Assembly (NCBI GenBank): GCA_026014875.1 | Contig: JAOZHO010000015.1 | Span: 62,001-126,000, forward strand | Direction: 5' to 3' | Length of the DNA stretch: 64,000 bases | Source: Candidatus Bathyarchaeota archaeon | Lineage (GTDB): Archaea; Thermoproteota; Bathyarchaeia; TCS64 | Shown here: piece by piece, positions 25,763-34,555 of the stretch | How the letters are laid out: the number at the start of each line of letters is the position of its first letter | Position numbering within the stretch: the first letter of the stretch is position 1 | Notes under the pieces: model-generated | Told to the model about the DNA's origin: nothing | What the model saw: only the letters and a program-made list of their open reading frames with translations | Database searches by the model: none | Position numbers and translations under genes: made by a program

Positions 25763-27433
25763 ATGAGCGTGGGAGGGCAGCCGATAATCATCCTGAGAGA
25801 GGGCACAGAGAGGGAGCGGGGCAGGGACGCGAGGCGGAACAACATCATGGCCGCCCGGGTCGTCGCCGACGCCGTGAAGACCAGCCTGGGCCCCCGGGGG
25901 ATGGACAAGATGCTGGTGGACAGCTTCGGGGACGTCACCATCACCAACGACGGGGCCACGATGCTCCAGGAGATGGACGTCCAGCACCCCGCCGCGAAGA
26001 TGATGGTGGAGATCTCCAAGACCCAAGACGACGAGGTCGGGGACGGCACCACCAGCGTCGTGGTCATCGCCGGGGAGCTCCTGGGTAAGGCGGTGGAGCT
26101 CATGGACAAGAAGGTCCACCCCACGGTGATCATCGACGGCTACAGGAACGCCCAGAAGAGAGCCATGGAGATCCTGGAGGATATCGCTATCGGCGTCGAT
26201 CCCCTGGATAAGGAGATGCTCGCGAAGGTCGCGACGACAGCCATGGCGAGCAAACTCATCTCGGGGAGCAGGGACTACATCGCGGGCCTCGCCATCGAGG
26301 CGGTGCTCCAGATCGCCGAGGAATCCGACGGGGGCCACGAGGTGGACCTCGATATGATAAAGCTCGAGAAGAAACCCGGGGGCGCCGTCACGGACACCAC
26401 CCTCATCAAGGGGCTATTGGTGGACAAGGAGGTGGTCCACGAGGGGATGCCCAAGCGGGTCAAGGACGCCACCATCGGGCTCCTCAACGCCGCCATGGAG
26501 ATCGAGAAGACCGAGTTCGAAGCCAAGATCCACATCGAGACCCCGGAGGAGATGCAGGCCTACCTGGACCGGGAGGAGGAGATGCTCCGGGAGATGGTCA
26601 AGAAGGTGAAAGACGCCGGGATCACCGTGCTCTTCAGCCAGAAGGGGATCGACGACATGATACAGCACTTCCTGTCCCGGGAGGGGATTCTCGCCGCGCG
26701 GAGGCTCAGCAAGAGCGACGTCGAGGCCCTCGCGAAGGCGACGGGGGCCAAGGTGGTGAACAGCATCAAGGAGCTCACCGCCGAGGACACGGGCTACGCC
26801 GAGAACGTGGAGGAGAGGAAGATCGGGGACGACAAGATGCTCTTCGTGGAGGGCTGCAGGAACCCCAAGGCGGTCTCCATCCTCATCAGGGGAGGCACCG
26901 AGAGGGTGGTGGACGAGGCCGAGAGAAGCCTCCACGACGCCCTCTGCGTCATCAGGGACGTCGTCGAGGACCCCAAGGTCGTCGCCGGCGGGGGGGCCCC
27001 GGAGGTCGAGGTGGCCCGGAGGCTCAGGGAGTACGCCGAGACGGTGACGGGCCGGGAGAGACTCGCAGTCAACAAGTACGCCGACGCCATCGAGGTGATC
27101 CCCGTCACCCTGGCGGAGAACTCGGGGATGGACCCCATAGACGCCCTCAGCGAGATGCAGTCCAGGCACACCAAGGGAGAACTCTGGGCAGGCGTCAACG
27201 GCCTCGAAGGGAAGATCTCCGACATGGCCGAACTCGACGTCTACGAGCCCCTGGCCGTGAAGGCCCAGGCCCTCAAGTCAGCCACCGAGTCATCGACGAT
27301 GCTGCTCAAGATCGATGACATCATCGCCGCGGCGAAGATGAGCATGCCCCCTGGTCCCCCGGGCGGGGGCATGGGCGGCATGGGTGGAATGGGCGGGATG
27401 CCTCCCGGCATGGGCGGTATGCCCCCTATGTGA
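25763..27433 (+). CDS. Thermosome (group II chaperonin) subunit 2
   Basis: Second CCT-type subunit of 556 residues, starting at ATG 25763 only 3 bp after the first stop, so both probably come from one operon and form a hetero-oligomer. It shares SLGPRGMDKML and GDGTTSVVV. It differs in a repeated C-terminal tail of GG-M-type units (GGMGGMGGMGG, then PPGMGG), the classic chaperonin tail projecting into the cavity; subunit 1 has only a shorter version. Confidence 0.96.
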   Translation: MSVGGQPIIILREGTERERGRDARRNNIMAARVVADAVKTSLGPRGMDKMLVDSFGDVTITNDGATMLQEMDVQHPAAKMMVEISKTQDDEVGDGTTSVVVIAGELLGKAVELMDKKVHPTVIIDGYRNAQKRAMEILEDIAIGVDPLDKEMLAKVATTAMASKLISGSRDYIAGLAIEAVLQIAEESDGGHEVDLDMIKLEKKPGGAVTDTTLIKGLLVDKEVVHEGMPKRVKDATIGLLNAAMEIEKTEFEAKIHIETPEEMQAYLDREEEMLREMVKKVKDAGITVLFSQKGIDDMIQHFLSREGILAARRLSKSDVEALAKATGAKVVNSIKELTAEDTGYAENVEERKIGDDKMLFVEGCRNPKAVSILIRGGTERVVDEAERSLHDALCVIRDVVEDPKVVAGGGAPEVEVARRLREYAETVTGRERLAVNKYADAIEVIPVTLAENSGMDPIDALSEMQSRHTKGELWAGVNGLEGKISDMAELDVYEPLAVKAQALKSATESSTMLLKIDDIIAAAKMSMPPGPPGGGMGGMGGMGGMPPGMGGMPPM

Positions 27434-27461
27434 CAGTGGAATCATTTCCCGGCGCCCGACC

Positions 27462-27481
27462 GCGGGCCCTTTTTTCTTCTG
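27462..27481 (+). terminator. T-tract terminator after thermosome operon
   Basis: CGCGGGCCC followed by a run of six T, then CTTCT, 30 bp past the second thermosome stop. GC-rich stretch plus T-run is consistent with an archaeal intrinsic terminator. Confidence 0.5.
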
Positions 27482-27585
27482 TATAAGATTCGAGTTCATC
27501 TAATGGGGTTCAATCTAATCCACTCTGGTATCAACACTTGAATTGGCGAACGCGCCCGATGTGGGAACACCCACGGTTAACTGGT

Positions 27586-27906
27586 TTACTCGAGGCGCTC
27601 CATGATGAAGGAGACGGGGCGTATGCCGTCGGTGCAGCAGGTGATCGCGGTGCCCTTCTCCACCCAGGGATAAAAGTTCCCGCCGTACGCTAGAACCGCG
27701 ACGTCCTTGTAGACGTCCCTCCAGGCCCAGTTGCAGAAGCCCTCTGGCATCGCGCCATCGCTCTCCACGATGAACTCCGAGTCGTCCTGGTAGGCGGTGC
27801 AGATGGTGTACTTGTTCCCCGAGGGGGAGGTGGGTACGTCGCCGTCGAAGATGACCGACGGATCTACTCGCTTCAATACCTTGATCCTGACTCTTGATCT
27901 AGCCAT
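27586..27906 (-). CDS. TIGR04076-family protein
   Basis: A 106-residue protein from ATG 27906. It shows the TIGR04076-style pattern VRIKVLKRVDPSVIFDGDVP, then FCNWAWRDVYKDVAVLAYGG and a Cys-Cys pair near the C-terminus (AITCCTDGIRPV). Members are small archaeal/bacterial proteins with conserved cysteines and unknown function, often beside redox enzymes. An earlier in-frame ATG (27915) is only three codons upstream. Confidence 0.75.
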   Translation of the reverse strand: MARSRVRIKVLKRVDPSVIFDGDVPTSPSGNKYTICTAYQDDSEFIVESDGAMPEGFCNWAWRDVYKDVAVLAYGGNFYPWVEKGTAITCCTDGIRPVSFIMERLE

Positions 27907-28009
27907 TCCAATCAACTGAATGGCTATTCTCGCTGCGGAATAATAGGTTTTTCAAAGACCGATGTTGGTGGCTCAAGATCGGATTAGTATCCGCATTACT
28001 TCTGCGTGT

Positions 28010-28252
28010 TCACCCTCCCGCTATGGGGGGAAAGAGGGCGACCCTGTCTCCGTCCGATATCGCGTGGCCCGGGCTCTTCGATATACCGTTCACGAAGGCC
28101 CTCTTCACCTCGTCGGGGGGCACTTTGAGCAGTGCGTAGAGCTCTGCGAGGGTGGTCCCGTCGGGGAGCTCCAGCTCCATCGCTTCCCCCAAGCCGTAGT
28201 CGGGTGCGTATCTCCTCAGCGCCGCGTAGAGCCTGCAATCGACCTTGATCAT
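28010..28252 (-). CDS. MoaD/ThiS-family sulfur carrier protein 2
   Basis: An 80-residue beta-grasp protein ending in FPPIAGG, the diglycine tail that is activated as thiocarboxylate. It matches MoaD-type carriers that donate sulfur for molybdopterin (tungstopterin) synthesis. ATG 28252 overlaps the stop of the previous MoaD-like gene (ATGA). Third gene of the AOR/MoaD/MoaD group. The two carriers may serve different partner enzymes. Confidence 0.88.
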   Translation of the reverse strand: MIKVDCRLYAALRRYAPDYGLGEAMELELPDGTTLAELYALLKVPPDEVKRAFVNGISKSPGHAISDGDRVALFPPIAGG

Positions 28253-28536
28253 CCCTCGTCCCCGCCTCTCTTGGGGAAGTACTGCCGGTACAGGAGCTGC
28301 ATGTCGTCGGGGAAGACGCCCAGGCGGTCTCCGTCTTTGACTTTGCGGTCCAGAGCCGAGACTTCGCCGTTCAGGAAGATGTTGCGCCCCAGCTCCTCGG
28401 GGGGGATCCCTATGCGCCTGATGATGTCCGAGATGGTCTCCTCTCCCCTCGCCTCCATTGGCAGGACGGCCTCCCTCCTCGGGTTGGTGTCCCCGGTGAA
28501 CCGTCTGAGCTTCCCGTAGAGGTGGACATCGATCAT
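28249..28536 (-). CDS. MoaD/ThiS-family protein 1 (non-canonical tail)
   Basis: A 95-residue beta-grasp protein (MIDVHLYGKLRRFT, then NGEVSALDRKVKDGDRLGVF). Unlike its neighbour it has no terminal diglycine; it continues with QLLYRQYFPKRGGDEG and has GG four residues before the end. Whether it is cleaved, inactive, or an AOR-specific partner is unknown. It starts at ATG 28536, with a TATA-like TATAAAAGG (minus strand, about 28545-28555) in front. Confidence 0.75.
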   Translation of the reverse strand: MIDVHLYGKLRRFTGDTNPRREAVLPMEARGEETISDIIRRIGIPPEELGRNIFLNGEVSALDRKVKDGDRLGVFPDDMQLLYRQYFPKRGGDEG

Positions 28537-28594
28537 CGCATCTCACCTTTTATAGATAGAAAAAAAGGGAATGAAAGTTTCCCGGTCTCCATCA

Positions 28595-30343
28595 CTAGGG
28601 GTGGACCCTGTCCAGGTCCTCGTCGGATACGTCGAAGACGTTGTTATGGGGCGGAAGCTTCTCGTAGCTCATGAACTCGGGGAGCCTGTCGTGGGCCTTG
28701 GTGAACCCCGCCTTGGCGTTGAAGTCCAGCTCCAGCTTGAGGACCTCGCTCCCGATCCTAGCGATGTCGTCGGTGGTCCATTTGGTCCCCAGGATGGCGT
28801 TGCAACTCTCCACGGTGCCCTTCATTCCTTCATCGTTGTCGAGGATCCCGAAGGTGATGAAAAGGCAATAGCCCGTTGCGTCGATGAATCCCGTGGTCTC
28901 CTGGAAGCTTCTCGCGAGCTCGGCCTTGTCAGCGTCCAACGCCTCGACGTCCCCTCCGACCCCCAGGATCTCGGGGGAAATGGTGTAACCCGCGGTGTGG
29001 TCAGCCCCCATGGGGGTGGTGGCGTAGGTTACGCCGATGCCCTTCACAGCCCTGGGGGAGTATGCGGGCATGTTCTGGCCCTTGACCCCCGGGACTCGGA
29101 CGACGCCGTAGACGCTACCCGTGGTCGCGGCTCCGTTCCCCAGGACCCTCCCCAGGGGGGTGCCGCTCCCGATCTCCTTCATCAGCTCGATGGCCTTCTC
29201 GGCGTCCCCGAACTCGGCGAGGCCGGCCTCCATCGCGACCGCAATGGTGCCCCCCGCCTCGATGGTGTCCAGCCCGTAGTCGTTGCACATCCAGATGAGT
29301 TCCGCGATGGCGTCCAGGTCGTCGATTCCGCAGTTGGCCCCGAAGGCCCAGTCGGACTCGTACTCGATGCAGGAGACGTGTTCGGAGCCGTCGGGCCGCG
29401 CCCATACGTTGGAGCACTTTATGATGCAGCCGGGATGGCAGGCGTGCCCGGTCATGCCGGCGCCTCCCCTCTCTTGGATGGTCTCCCTGATGGTCTCCCC
29501 CGAGGTCGCGGCGGCTCCCTCGAAGCGCCCGTCGCTGAAGTTCCTCGTGGGCAGCCCCCCGGCCTCGTTCATAACGTCGATGAGGATGGCGGTCCCGTAT
29601 TGGTTCAGGCCTCCCTCCGGCTTGGTTACGTCGTGGGTCATCAGTGCGTCGATGAGCTTCCCGGTTCCCTTCTTGAAGAGGTCCCTGTCAGGGATATCCA
29701 CGCCGGGGGCTCCCTTGTCGTCCACCACGATGAACTTGAGCCCCTTGCTCCCCAGGACGGCGCCCAGGCCCCCCCTTCCGGCGTACCTGCTGGGGCGGTT
29801 GTCGATGTCGTTGAAGCAGACCCCGGCGCTGGACATGAGCATCTCCCCTGCGACGCCTGTGGCCGCCAGGCCAACGTCTTCCCCATACTTGGCCAGGATG
29901 GAGGGGTAAACCTCGTGGAGGCCTTTCCCCGCCCAATTGTCGGCGCTGTGTAGTTGAGCCCCGTCCTTGTCCAGCTTCAGGAGCCAGAAGTTTCCCTTCT
30001 TCTTGGGCTGGCCCTCGATCACGAGGGCGTGGATCCCGAGCCTCGCCATCTTTTGGCTGAACTGCGTGCCGGCGTTGGCCTCCTTGATGCCCCCCGTTAG
30101 GGGGGACTTTCCCCCGACGGAGATACGCCCCGAGCTGGGGGCGGAGGTTCCCGTGACGATGCCTGGGGCGAACACTATCTTGTTGTTGGGACCCAGGGGG
30201 TGGCATAGGGGGTCCACCTCGTCGCAGACGATGCTGTCGGTGAGCCACCGGCCCCCCATCTCCCTGTATTTCTTGGGTACTTTCTGTTCCGTTATCTTCA
30301 GATCCGTCATGTCGAGACGGATGATCTTTTTCTCGGATGACAC
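28595..30343 (-). CDS. Aldehyde:ferredoxin oxidoreductase (tungsten-pterin)
   Basis: AOR-family enzyme of 582 residues. N-terminal domain: RLDMTDLKITEQKVPKKYRE and the pterin-binding GKSPLTGGIKEANAGTQFSQ. The Cys ligands of the [4Fe-4S] cluster are in GHACHPGCIIKCSN, with a fourth at CLFITFGI. It oxidises aldehydes to acids using ferredoxin and needs a tungsten- or molybdenum-bis-pterin. The two MoaD-like genes immediately downstream (minus strand) fit a cofactor-supply operon. Confidence 0.94.
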   Translation of the reverse strand: MSSEKKIIRLDMTDLKITEQKVPKKYREMGGRWLTDSIVCDEVDPLCHPLGPNNKIVFAPGIVTGTSAPSSGRISVGGKSPLTGGIKEANAGTQFSQKMARLGIHALVIEGQPKKKGNFWLLKLDKDGAQLHSADNWAGKGLHEVYPSILAKYGEDVGLAATGVAGEMLMSSAGVCFNDIDNRPSRYAGRGGLGAVLGSKGLKFIVVDDKGAPGVDIPDRDLFKKGTGKLIDALMTHDVTKPEGGLNQYGTAILIDVMNEAGGLPTRNFSDGRFEGAAATSGETIRETIQERGGAGMTGHACHPGCIIKCSNVWARPDGSEHVSCIEYESDWAFGANCGIDDLDAIAELIWMCNDYGLDTIEAGGTIAVAMEAGLAEFGDAEKAIELMKEIGSGTPLGRVLGNGAATTGSVYGVVRVPGVKGQNMPAYSPRAVKGIGVTYATTPMGADHTAGYTISPEILGVGGDVEALDADKAELARSFQETTGFIDATGYCLFITFGILDNDEGMKGTVESCNAILGTKWTTDDIARIGSEVLKLELDFNAKAGFTKAHDRLPEFMSYEKLPPHNNVFDVSDEDLDRVHP

Positions 30344-30441
30344 TTTTAGTGCCTCACCAGTATTAAGGTTCAGAAGGTATTAAAGACTTCAAGGTCGCGC
30401 GTGCGAAAGGCTCAAGATAACGATGTACGCGCGTATGGAAT

Positions 30442-31197
30442 TTATTTTATCCCATAGAGTATTCCGCTGCCACCGGTCATGTGTTTAAACCTCAACGCTA
30501 ATGGGACGTCGATGAACTCTGATGATTCGACGAAATTTACCTCCCTCAACCCCCAGCCTTTAACGACTTCAAGGAAATCGTCGCCGTAAAACTCATCGTT
30601 GAAGAGGTCCTGAAAAGCGTAAGACCCCCCATCTCTCAAGACACGTAGGGCCTCGGCTATCAGCTGCGTCCTATCCTGAGACCTAATCGAATGGAACACG
30701 AAGTTGCTCAACACCGCGTCGAACTCCCCGTCGCCGAAGGGAAGGTCCACTGCACTGGCTTTCTCAAAACTCACCCTGTCCGAGACACCCATGATCTCTG
30801 CGTTTCTTTCGCATCTCTGTTTCGAATACGTCCAAGGCTCCCCCCAGTAATCGATGCCCTTCACGAGGGATGAGGGATATTTAGCTGCGAGGAGCAATGC
30901 GATGGGCCCACTGCCCGTGCCTATGTCCAGGGCTTTCCCGTTTCCATCCCACTTCAAATGTTCAATCAGGAGATTCCAGAACTGTCTCTGCATGCTCTTA
31001 TCATCCTTCTCGAGCAGCCAATACACGTACACGAGATAGAGGAAAAGCCCGAGGAGCAGCAACGACCCTATCTTCAATATTCCGTTAACTATTAGATTGT
31101 TGAAAAGAAAAGTGGCAAGATAGGAAACGACAGAGACGATGAAGATGAACCCCAAAACTTTTTGGGGAGCCCAGTTACCAAAGTCTGGCTTCTCCAT
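30442..31197 (-). CDS. Membrane-anchored class I SAM methyltransferase
   Basis: The N-terminal region has two hydrophobic segments (about residues 13-35 and 41-62). The SAM-binding domain follows: motif I ALDIGTGSGPIALLLA, with acidic VKGIDYW at strand 2, then DAVLSNFVFHSI. 251 residues. Substrate not evident; two membrane helices suggest a lipid or quinone-like target. Start ATG 31197. Confidence 0.8.
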   Translation of the reverse strand: MEKPDFGNWAPQKVLGFIFIVSVVSYLATFLFNNLIVNGILKIGSLLLLGLFLYLVYVYWLLEKDDKSMQRQFWNLLIEHLKWDGNGKALDIGTGSGPIALLLAAKYPSSLVKGIDYWGEPWTYSKQRCERNAEIMGVSDRVSFEKASAVDLPFGDGEFDAVLSNFVFHSIRSQDRTQLIAEALRVLRDGGSYAFQDLFNDEFYGDDFLEVVKGWGLREVNFVESSEFIDVPLALRFKHMTGGSGILYGIK

Positions 31198-31200
31198 GGT

Positions 31201-31371
31201 TTAACGTGCTCGAAAATGCATGTAAGTTTTATTGACGCTTATCATCGACGTGTGTGGGCTTAGGTGAGGGCCCCCGGGATGTGGTGGAGTACTCTCCTCG
31301 GCGACCTCGTCCACCCTGCCGTTCGAGCGTAGGTCTCCGCTTGAGAGCATCTCGATGATCTCGTCGGCCAT
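31201..31371 (-). pseudogene. Short remnant resembling the start of a HEAT-repeat protein
   Basis: A 56-codon minus-strand frame from ATG 31371 reads MADEIIEMLSSGDLRSNGRV, then DEVAEESTPP, and ends by 31201. The opening has the amphipathic helix spacing typical of HEAT-repeat protein N-termini, but the rest is missing. It abuts the methyltransferase start. Either a truncated gene or a tiny protein. Confidence 0.35.
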
Positions 31372-31470
31372 ACCATCATGGAGGGTTCCCTTTCATTGTC
31401 AACAATCTTTCCCCGAGAACGCCGAAGACTGTCTCAAGCCATAAGTACAGCATCATTACAGGTTTCACCC

Positions 31471-32682
31471 ATGAGCATCCGGACAAAGTTCTCCCAGAGA
31501 ATCGACGCCCTGACACCCGAACTCATCGGGCTGACCCAGGAGCTAGTTAAAACGCCCAGCGAGAACCCCCCGGGGGACGAGAGAGAGGTCTCCGGGGTGG
31601 TCTCGGAGCGCCTCGAGGCCCTCGGCTTCAACGTGGAGCTCGTGGAGTCTGAGCCCAGGAGGGTGAACACCCTCGGCAAGCTGGAGGGATCCGGGGGAGG
31701 CAGGAACTTCCTCTTCAACGGCCACTACGACACCGTCCCCGTGGGGGACCTCAACTTCTGGTCCGTGGACCCCTTAGGGGGCCTCGTGAAGGAGGGCAGG
31801 ATCTACGGGAGAGGCTCGGGGGACATGAAGGGCGCCATCGCATCGGCCATCGTCGCAGCGAAGGCCCTGGGCGAGGCGGGGATAAGACTCAAGGGGGACT
31901 TTATGATCCACGGGGTCGCCGACGAGGAGATCTTCGGGAGATACGGGACGAGGTTCCTCGCGGAGAAGGGCTACGTGAGCCCCAAGAATGTGGACATGGC
32001 CGTGGTGGGGGAGGGGTCAATGAAGGACGGGAGGATCCACGCCAGGACCGCGGTTAGGGGCCGTGTCATGGTGAAGCTGCTGGCGAAGGGCAAGTCGGCC
32101 CACAGCAGCAGGCCCCAGGCCGGGGTCAACGCGGTGCTCAAGATGAGCAGGGTGCTCCTCGCCATCGAAGCCCACGGATTCGATTTCCCGCCCCACCATC
32201 TCCTCCCCGCCCCCACCATCGCCCCGGGGACCGTGATCAAGGGGGGCACCAAGGGGAACGTGATACCGGAGCTCTGCGAGTCCACCTCGGACGTCAGGAT
32301 CGTCCCCGGGATGACCGTGGAGGGGGTGCTCGGGGAGATACAGGGTATCGTGGACGGGCTCAAGGAGGAGGACCCGGAGCTGGACGTCGAGGTCTCCTCC
32401 CCCCTGAACAAGCCCCCCAGCGAGATCCCAGCCACCCACGAGCTCTTCAGGATCGCCGACGAGGCTGTGAGGGCCACCGTGGGCTACGAGCTGAAGCCCG
32501 TAGGGACATCGGGCTCCAACGACACCTCCTGGCTCACCACGGTCGCCGGCATCCCCGCGATGGCTTTCGGACCGGGCGGGGGAAACGCCCACGGGGCCGA
32601 CGAGTGGACATCCATAGAGACGCTCGTGGATTTCGCCAAGATCTACGGTCTCATGGCCATGGATATCTGCGGCGTGGAGTAG
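31471..32682 (+). CDS. M20-family peptidase/deacylase (ArgE/DapE-like)
   Basis: A 403-residue metal-dependent hydrolase from ATG 31471. Zinc-site residues are visible in FNGHYDTVPVGD (His/Asp), GRGSGDMKGAIAS (bridging Asp), the catalytic Glu pair in VADEEIFGRYG and the C-terminal FGPGGGNAHGADEW (His ligand). The lid domain includes AKGKSAHSSRPQAG. Acts on N-acyl amino acids or small peptides; exact substrate unknown. An in-frame upstream extension (from 31378) is poorly conserved-looking. Confidence 0.88.
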   Translation: MSIRTKFSQRIDALTPELIGLTQELVKTPSENPPGDEREVSGVVSERLEALGFNVELVESEPRRVNTLGKLEGSGGGRNFLFNGHYDTVPVGDLNFWSVDPLGGLVKEGRIYGRGSGDMKGAIASAIVAAKALGEAGIRLKGDFMIHGVADEEIFGRYGTRFLAEKGYVSPKNVDMAVVGEGSMKDGRIHARTAVRGRVMVKLLAKGKSAHSSRPQAGVNAVLKMSRVLLAIEAHGFDFPPHHLLPAPTIAPGTVIKGGTKGNVIPELCESTSDVRIVPGMTVEGVLGEIQGIVDGLKEEDPELDVEVSSPLNKPPSEIPATHELFRIADEAVRATVGYELKPVGTSGSNDTSWLTTVAGIPAMAFGPGGGNAHGADEWTSIETLVDFAKIYGLMAMDICGVE

Positions 32683-32702
32683 GAGAACACACGCGGGCGA
32701 TG

Positions 32703-33605
32703 CTATGCTGAATCGGCTTCGCCGCTGGCCTCGAGCTCGTTGAGCCTCTTCACTTCCTCCAGGGCCCTCACGGCGACCTCGATCATGTCGGGCTCCGGCT
32801 CCTGGGTGGTGAGGCGCTGCATCGCGAGGCCCGGGACGATGACCAGCTTCATGATGGGGGAGTCACTGTACTTGGCGCTGAGCTTCAGTATCTCGTAGGA
32901 GATGGCCCCCAGGACGGGGATGAGGACGATCCTGTAGGCGATCCTCATCGCGAATGTGGACCGGGGGAGGACGGAGAACAGTATGATGCTGATGATCACC
33001 ACGATGAACAGGAAGCTGGTGCCGCACCGGGGGTTGAGCCTCGAGAACCCGGCCACTGTCTCCGTGTCCATGCTGGCCCCCGCCTCGTGGGCGTTGATGG
33101 CCTTGTGCTCGGCCCCGTGGTACTGGAGGACCCTCCTGAATTCGTCCCACCGGGAGACGATGTAGAGGTAGAGGACGAAGAGGGTTAGGCGGACCGCGGA
33201 CTCGGCGACGTTGAGGAGGAAACCGGTGAGCCCCAGATAGGTGGCGAGGAGGAAGGGGACCACCATGAAGAATCCGCTCATCACCGTGACGCCGACGATG
33301 ACCAGGAGGTACTCCTTCCATGTGAACTCCTCGTCCTCCTCCTCCATGGCGATGTTCGCCGAGTGGAATATCCCCTTGACCCCGTAATACATGGTCTCGA
33401 AGAGGAGGATTATCCCCCGTATGAAGGGGAGCCCCAGCACCCGGTTCCGCCTCACCAGGGAGCTGATCTCCTGGCTGTGGGTGGAGATGCCGTCGTCGGG
33501 CTGCCTCACGCATAGCACCATGTGGCTGCCGGAGCGCATCATCACCCCCTCGATGAGGGCCTGGCCGCCGAACGCGAGGGACTGTTCCTCCTTCTTGGAT
33601 GCCAT
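32703..33605 (-). CDS. DUF1385 family membrane protein
   Basis: From ATG 33605 the N-terminus MASKKEEQSLAFGGQALIEG then VMMRSGSHMVL is the conserved DUF1385 (YqhQ-like) opening. Later YHGAEHKAINAHEAG and RLNPRCGTSFLFIVVIISII are the other hallmark. Five to six membrane helices, 300 residues. Function unknown. TATA-like GGTAAATAAAAG about 25-35 bp upstream supports this start over the longer frame from 33800. Confidence 0.88.
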   Translation of the reverse strand: MASKKEEQSLAFGGQALIEGVMMRSGSHMVLCVRQPDDGISTHSQEISSLVRRNRVLGLPFIRGIILLFETMYYGVKGIFHSANIAMEEEDEEFTWKEYLLVIVGVTVMSGFFMVVPFLLATYLGLTGFLLNVAESAVRLTLFVLYLYIVSRWDEFRRVLQYHGAEHKAINAHEAGASMDTETVAGFSRLNPRCGTSFLFIVVIISIILFSVLPRSTFAMRIAYRIVLIPVLGAISYEILKLSAKYSDSPIMKLVIVPGLAMQRLTTQEPEPDMIEVAVRALEEVKRLNELEASGEADSA

Positions 33606-33757
33606 GGGATGATTGATGAAACCTCGGCGGTAAATAAAAGATATCTCGGAGGATTGACCAGTGACAGGGGATAGATGATTCAACCCCCTGACCCGGAGTG
33701 ACCCTTTCTCCAGGGACGAGTCTACCGGGTAACTCTGACAGAAATAAAGGGGATTGG

Positions 33758-34273
33758 TCAGCCCCTGCTCTCCAGGACCCTCAGGGTCTCCCTGCACCAC
33801 GCGGGCATGTCCGGCGGGGTGCGGCTGGTCACCAGGTTGCCGTCCACCACGACCTCCTGGTCCAGGTATTCTCCCCCGGCGTTCCTGACGTCGGTGATGA
33901 CGGCCCTAAAGCACGTCAGCTTCCTCCCCCGGAGGATATCGGCCTCCACCAGCAGCTGGGCTGCGTGGCAGATGGCGGCGATGACGAGCCCCTTCGCGTC
34001 CGCATCCCTGACGAGCTGCACGAGCCCAGGCTTGGTCCTCATCCGGTCCGGCGCCCATCCCCCCGGCACGATCACCGCGGCGTACTCGTCCAGATCGACG
34101 TCCTTTGGGCTGAGGGTCGACGTGATGGAGCCCCCTTTCTTGCCGCTGTAGACGACGCCGGCCTCGGGGCCGACGACCTCGACTCGATATCCCGCCTCCT
34201 GGAACCTGTAGTAGGGGTAGAGGAGTTCGACGTCCTCGAACCCGTTCTCCACGAGAACAGCTATTTTAGCCAT
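33758..34273 (-). CDS. DJ-1/PfpI family protein (intracellular protease/glyoxalase-like)
   Basis: 172-residue DJ-1/PfpI protein from ATG 34273: MAKIAVLVENGFEDVELLYP (conserved Glu in GFED), the nucleophile-elbow AAICHAAQLLVEA with the catalytic Cys, and KYLDQEV-like C-terminus (GGEYLDQEVVVDGNLVTSRT). Family members include the archaeal PfpI protease and deglycases. It stands alone on the minus strand. Confidence 0.9.
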   Translation of the reverse strand: MAKIAVLVENGFEDVELLYPYYRFQEAGYRVEVVGPEAGVVYSGKKGGSITSTLSPKDVDLDEYAAVIVPGGWAPDRMRTKPGLVQLVRDADAKGLVIAAICHAAQLLVEADILRGRKLTCFRAVITDVRNAGGEYLDQEVVVDGNLVTSRTPPDMPAWCRETLRVLESRG

Positions 34274-34555
34274 TTCAGTCACAGCTTGATATCTCGGTTG
34301 GAGGCTTATCAAGGTTAGCAGGAGCTGTGGGCTCGTCTCCTCGGTTCAATATTTCACCCTAACAGGATCACTCCGGGGTAGAACCTGAGACGCCATCTAG
34401 AATACTCGGCATATTTACTACAACCGTATATTGAACATCAGTACCCCCACTTTCATCCGAACCCAGAAGCGGGAAAGGATAGAGCTTCATACGTTTCCCT
34501 AAGATGATGAAAATCTTTAATTGAGCAAAACCCAGTTTGAGAGAGTCTGATCTCC

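Noticed and set aside
27520-27600. GTGGGAACACCCAC hairpin and TTAACTGGTTTACTC after the thermosome operon, resembling repeat G
   Set aside because: Similarity is short and lacks AGATTTACTAGTAAA; likely chance or an ordinary terminator hairpin.
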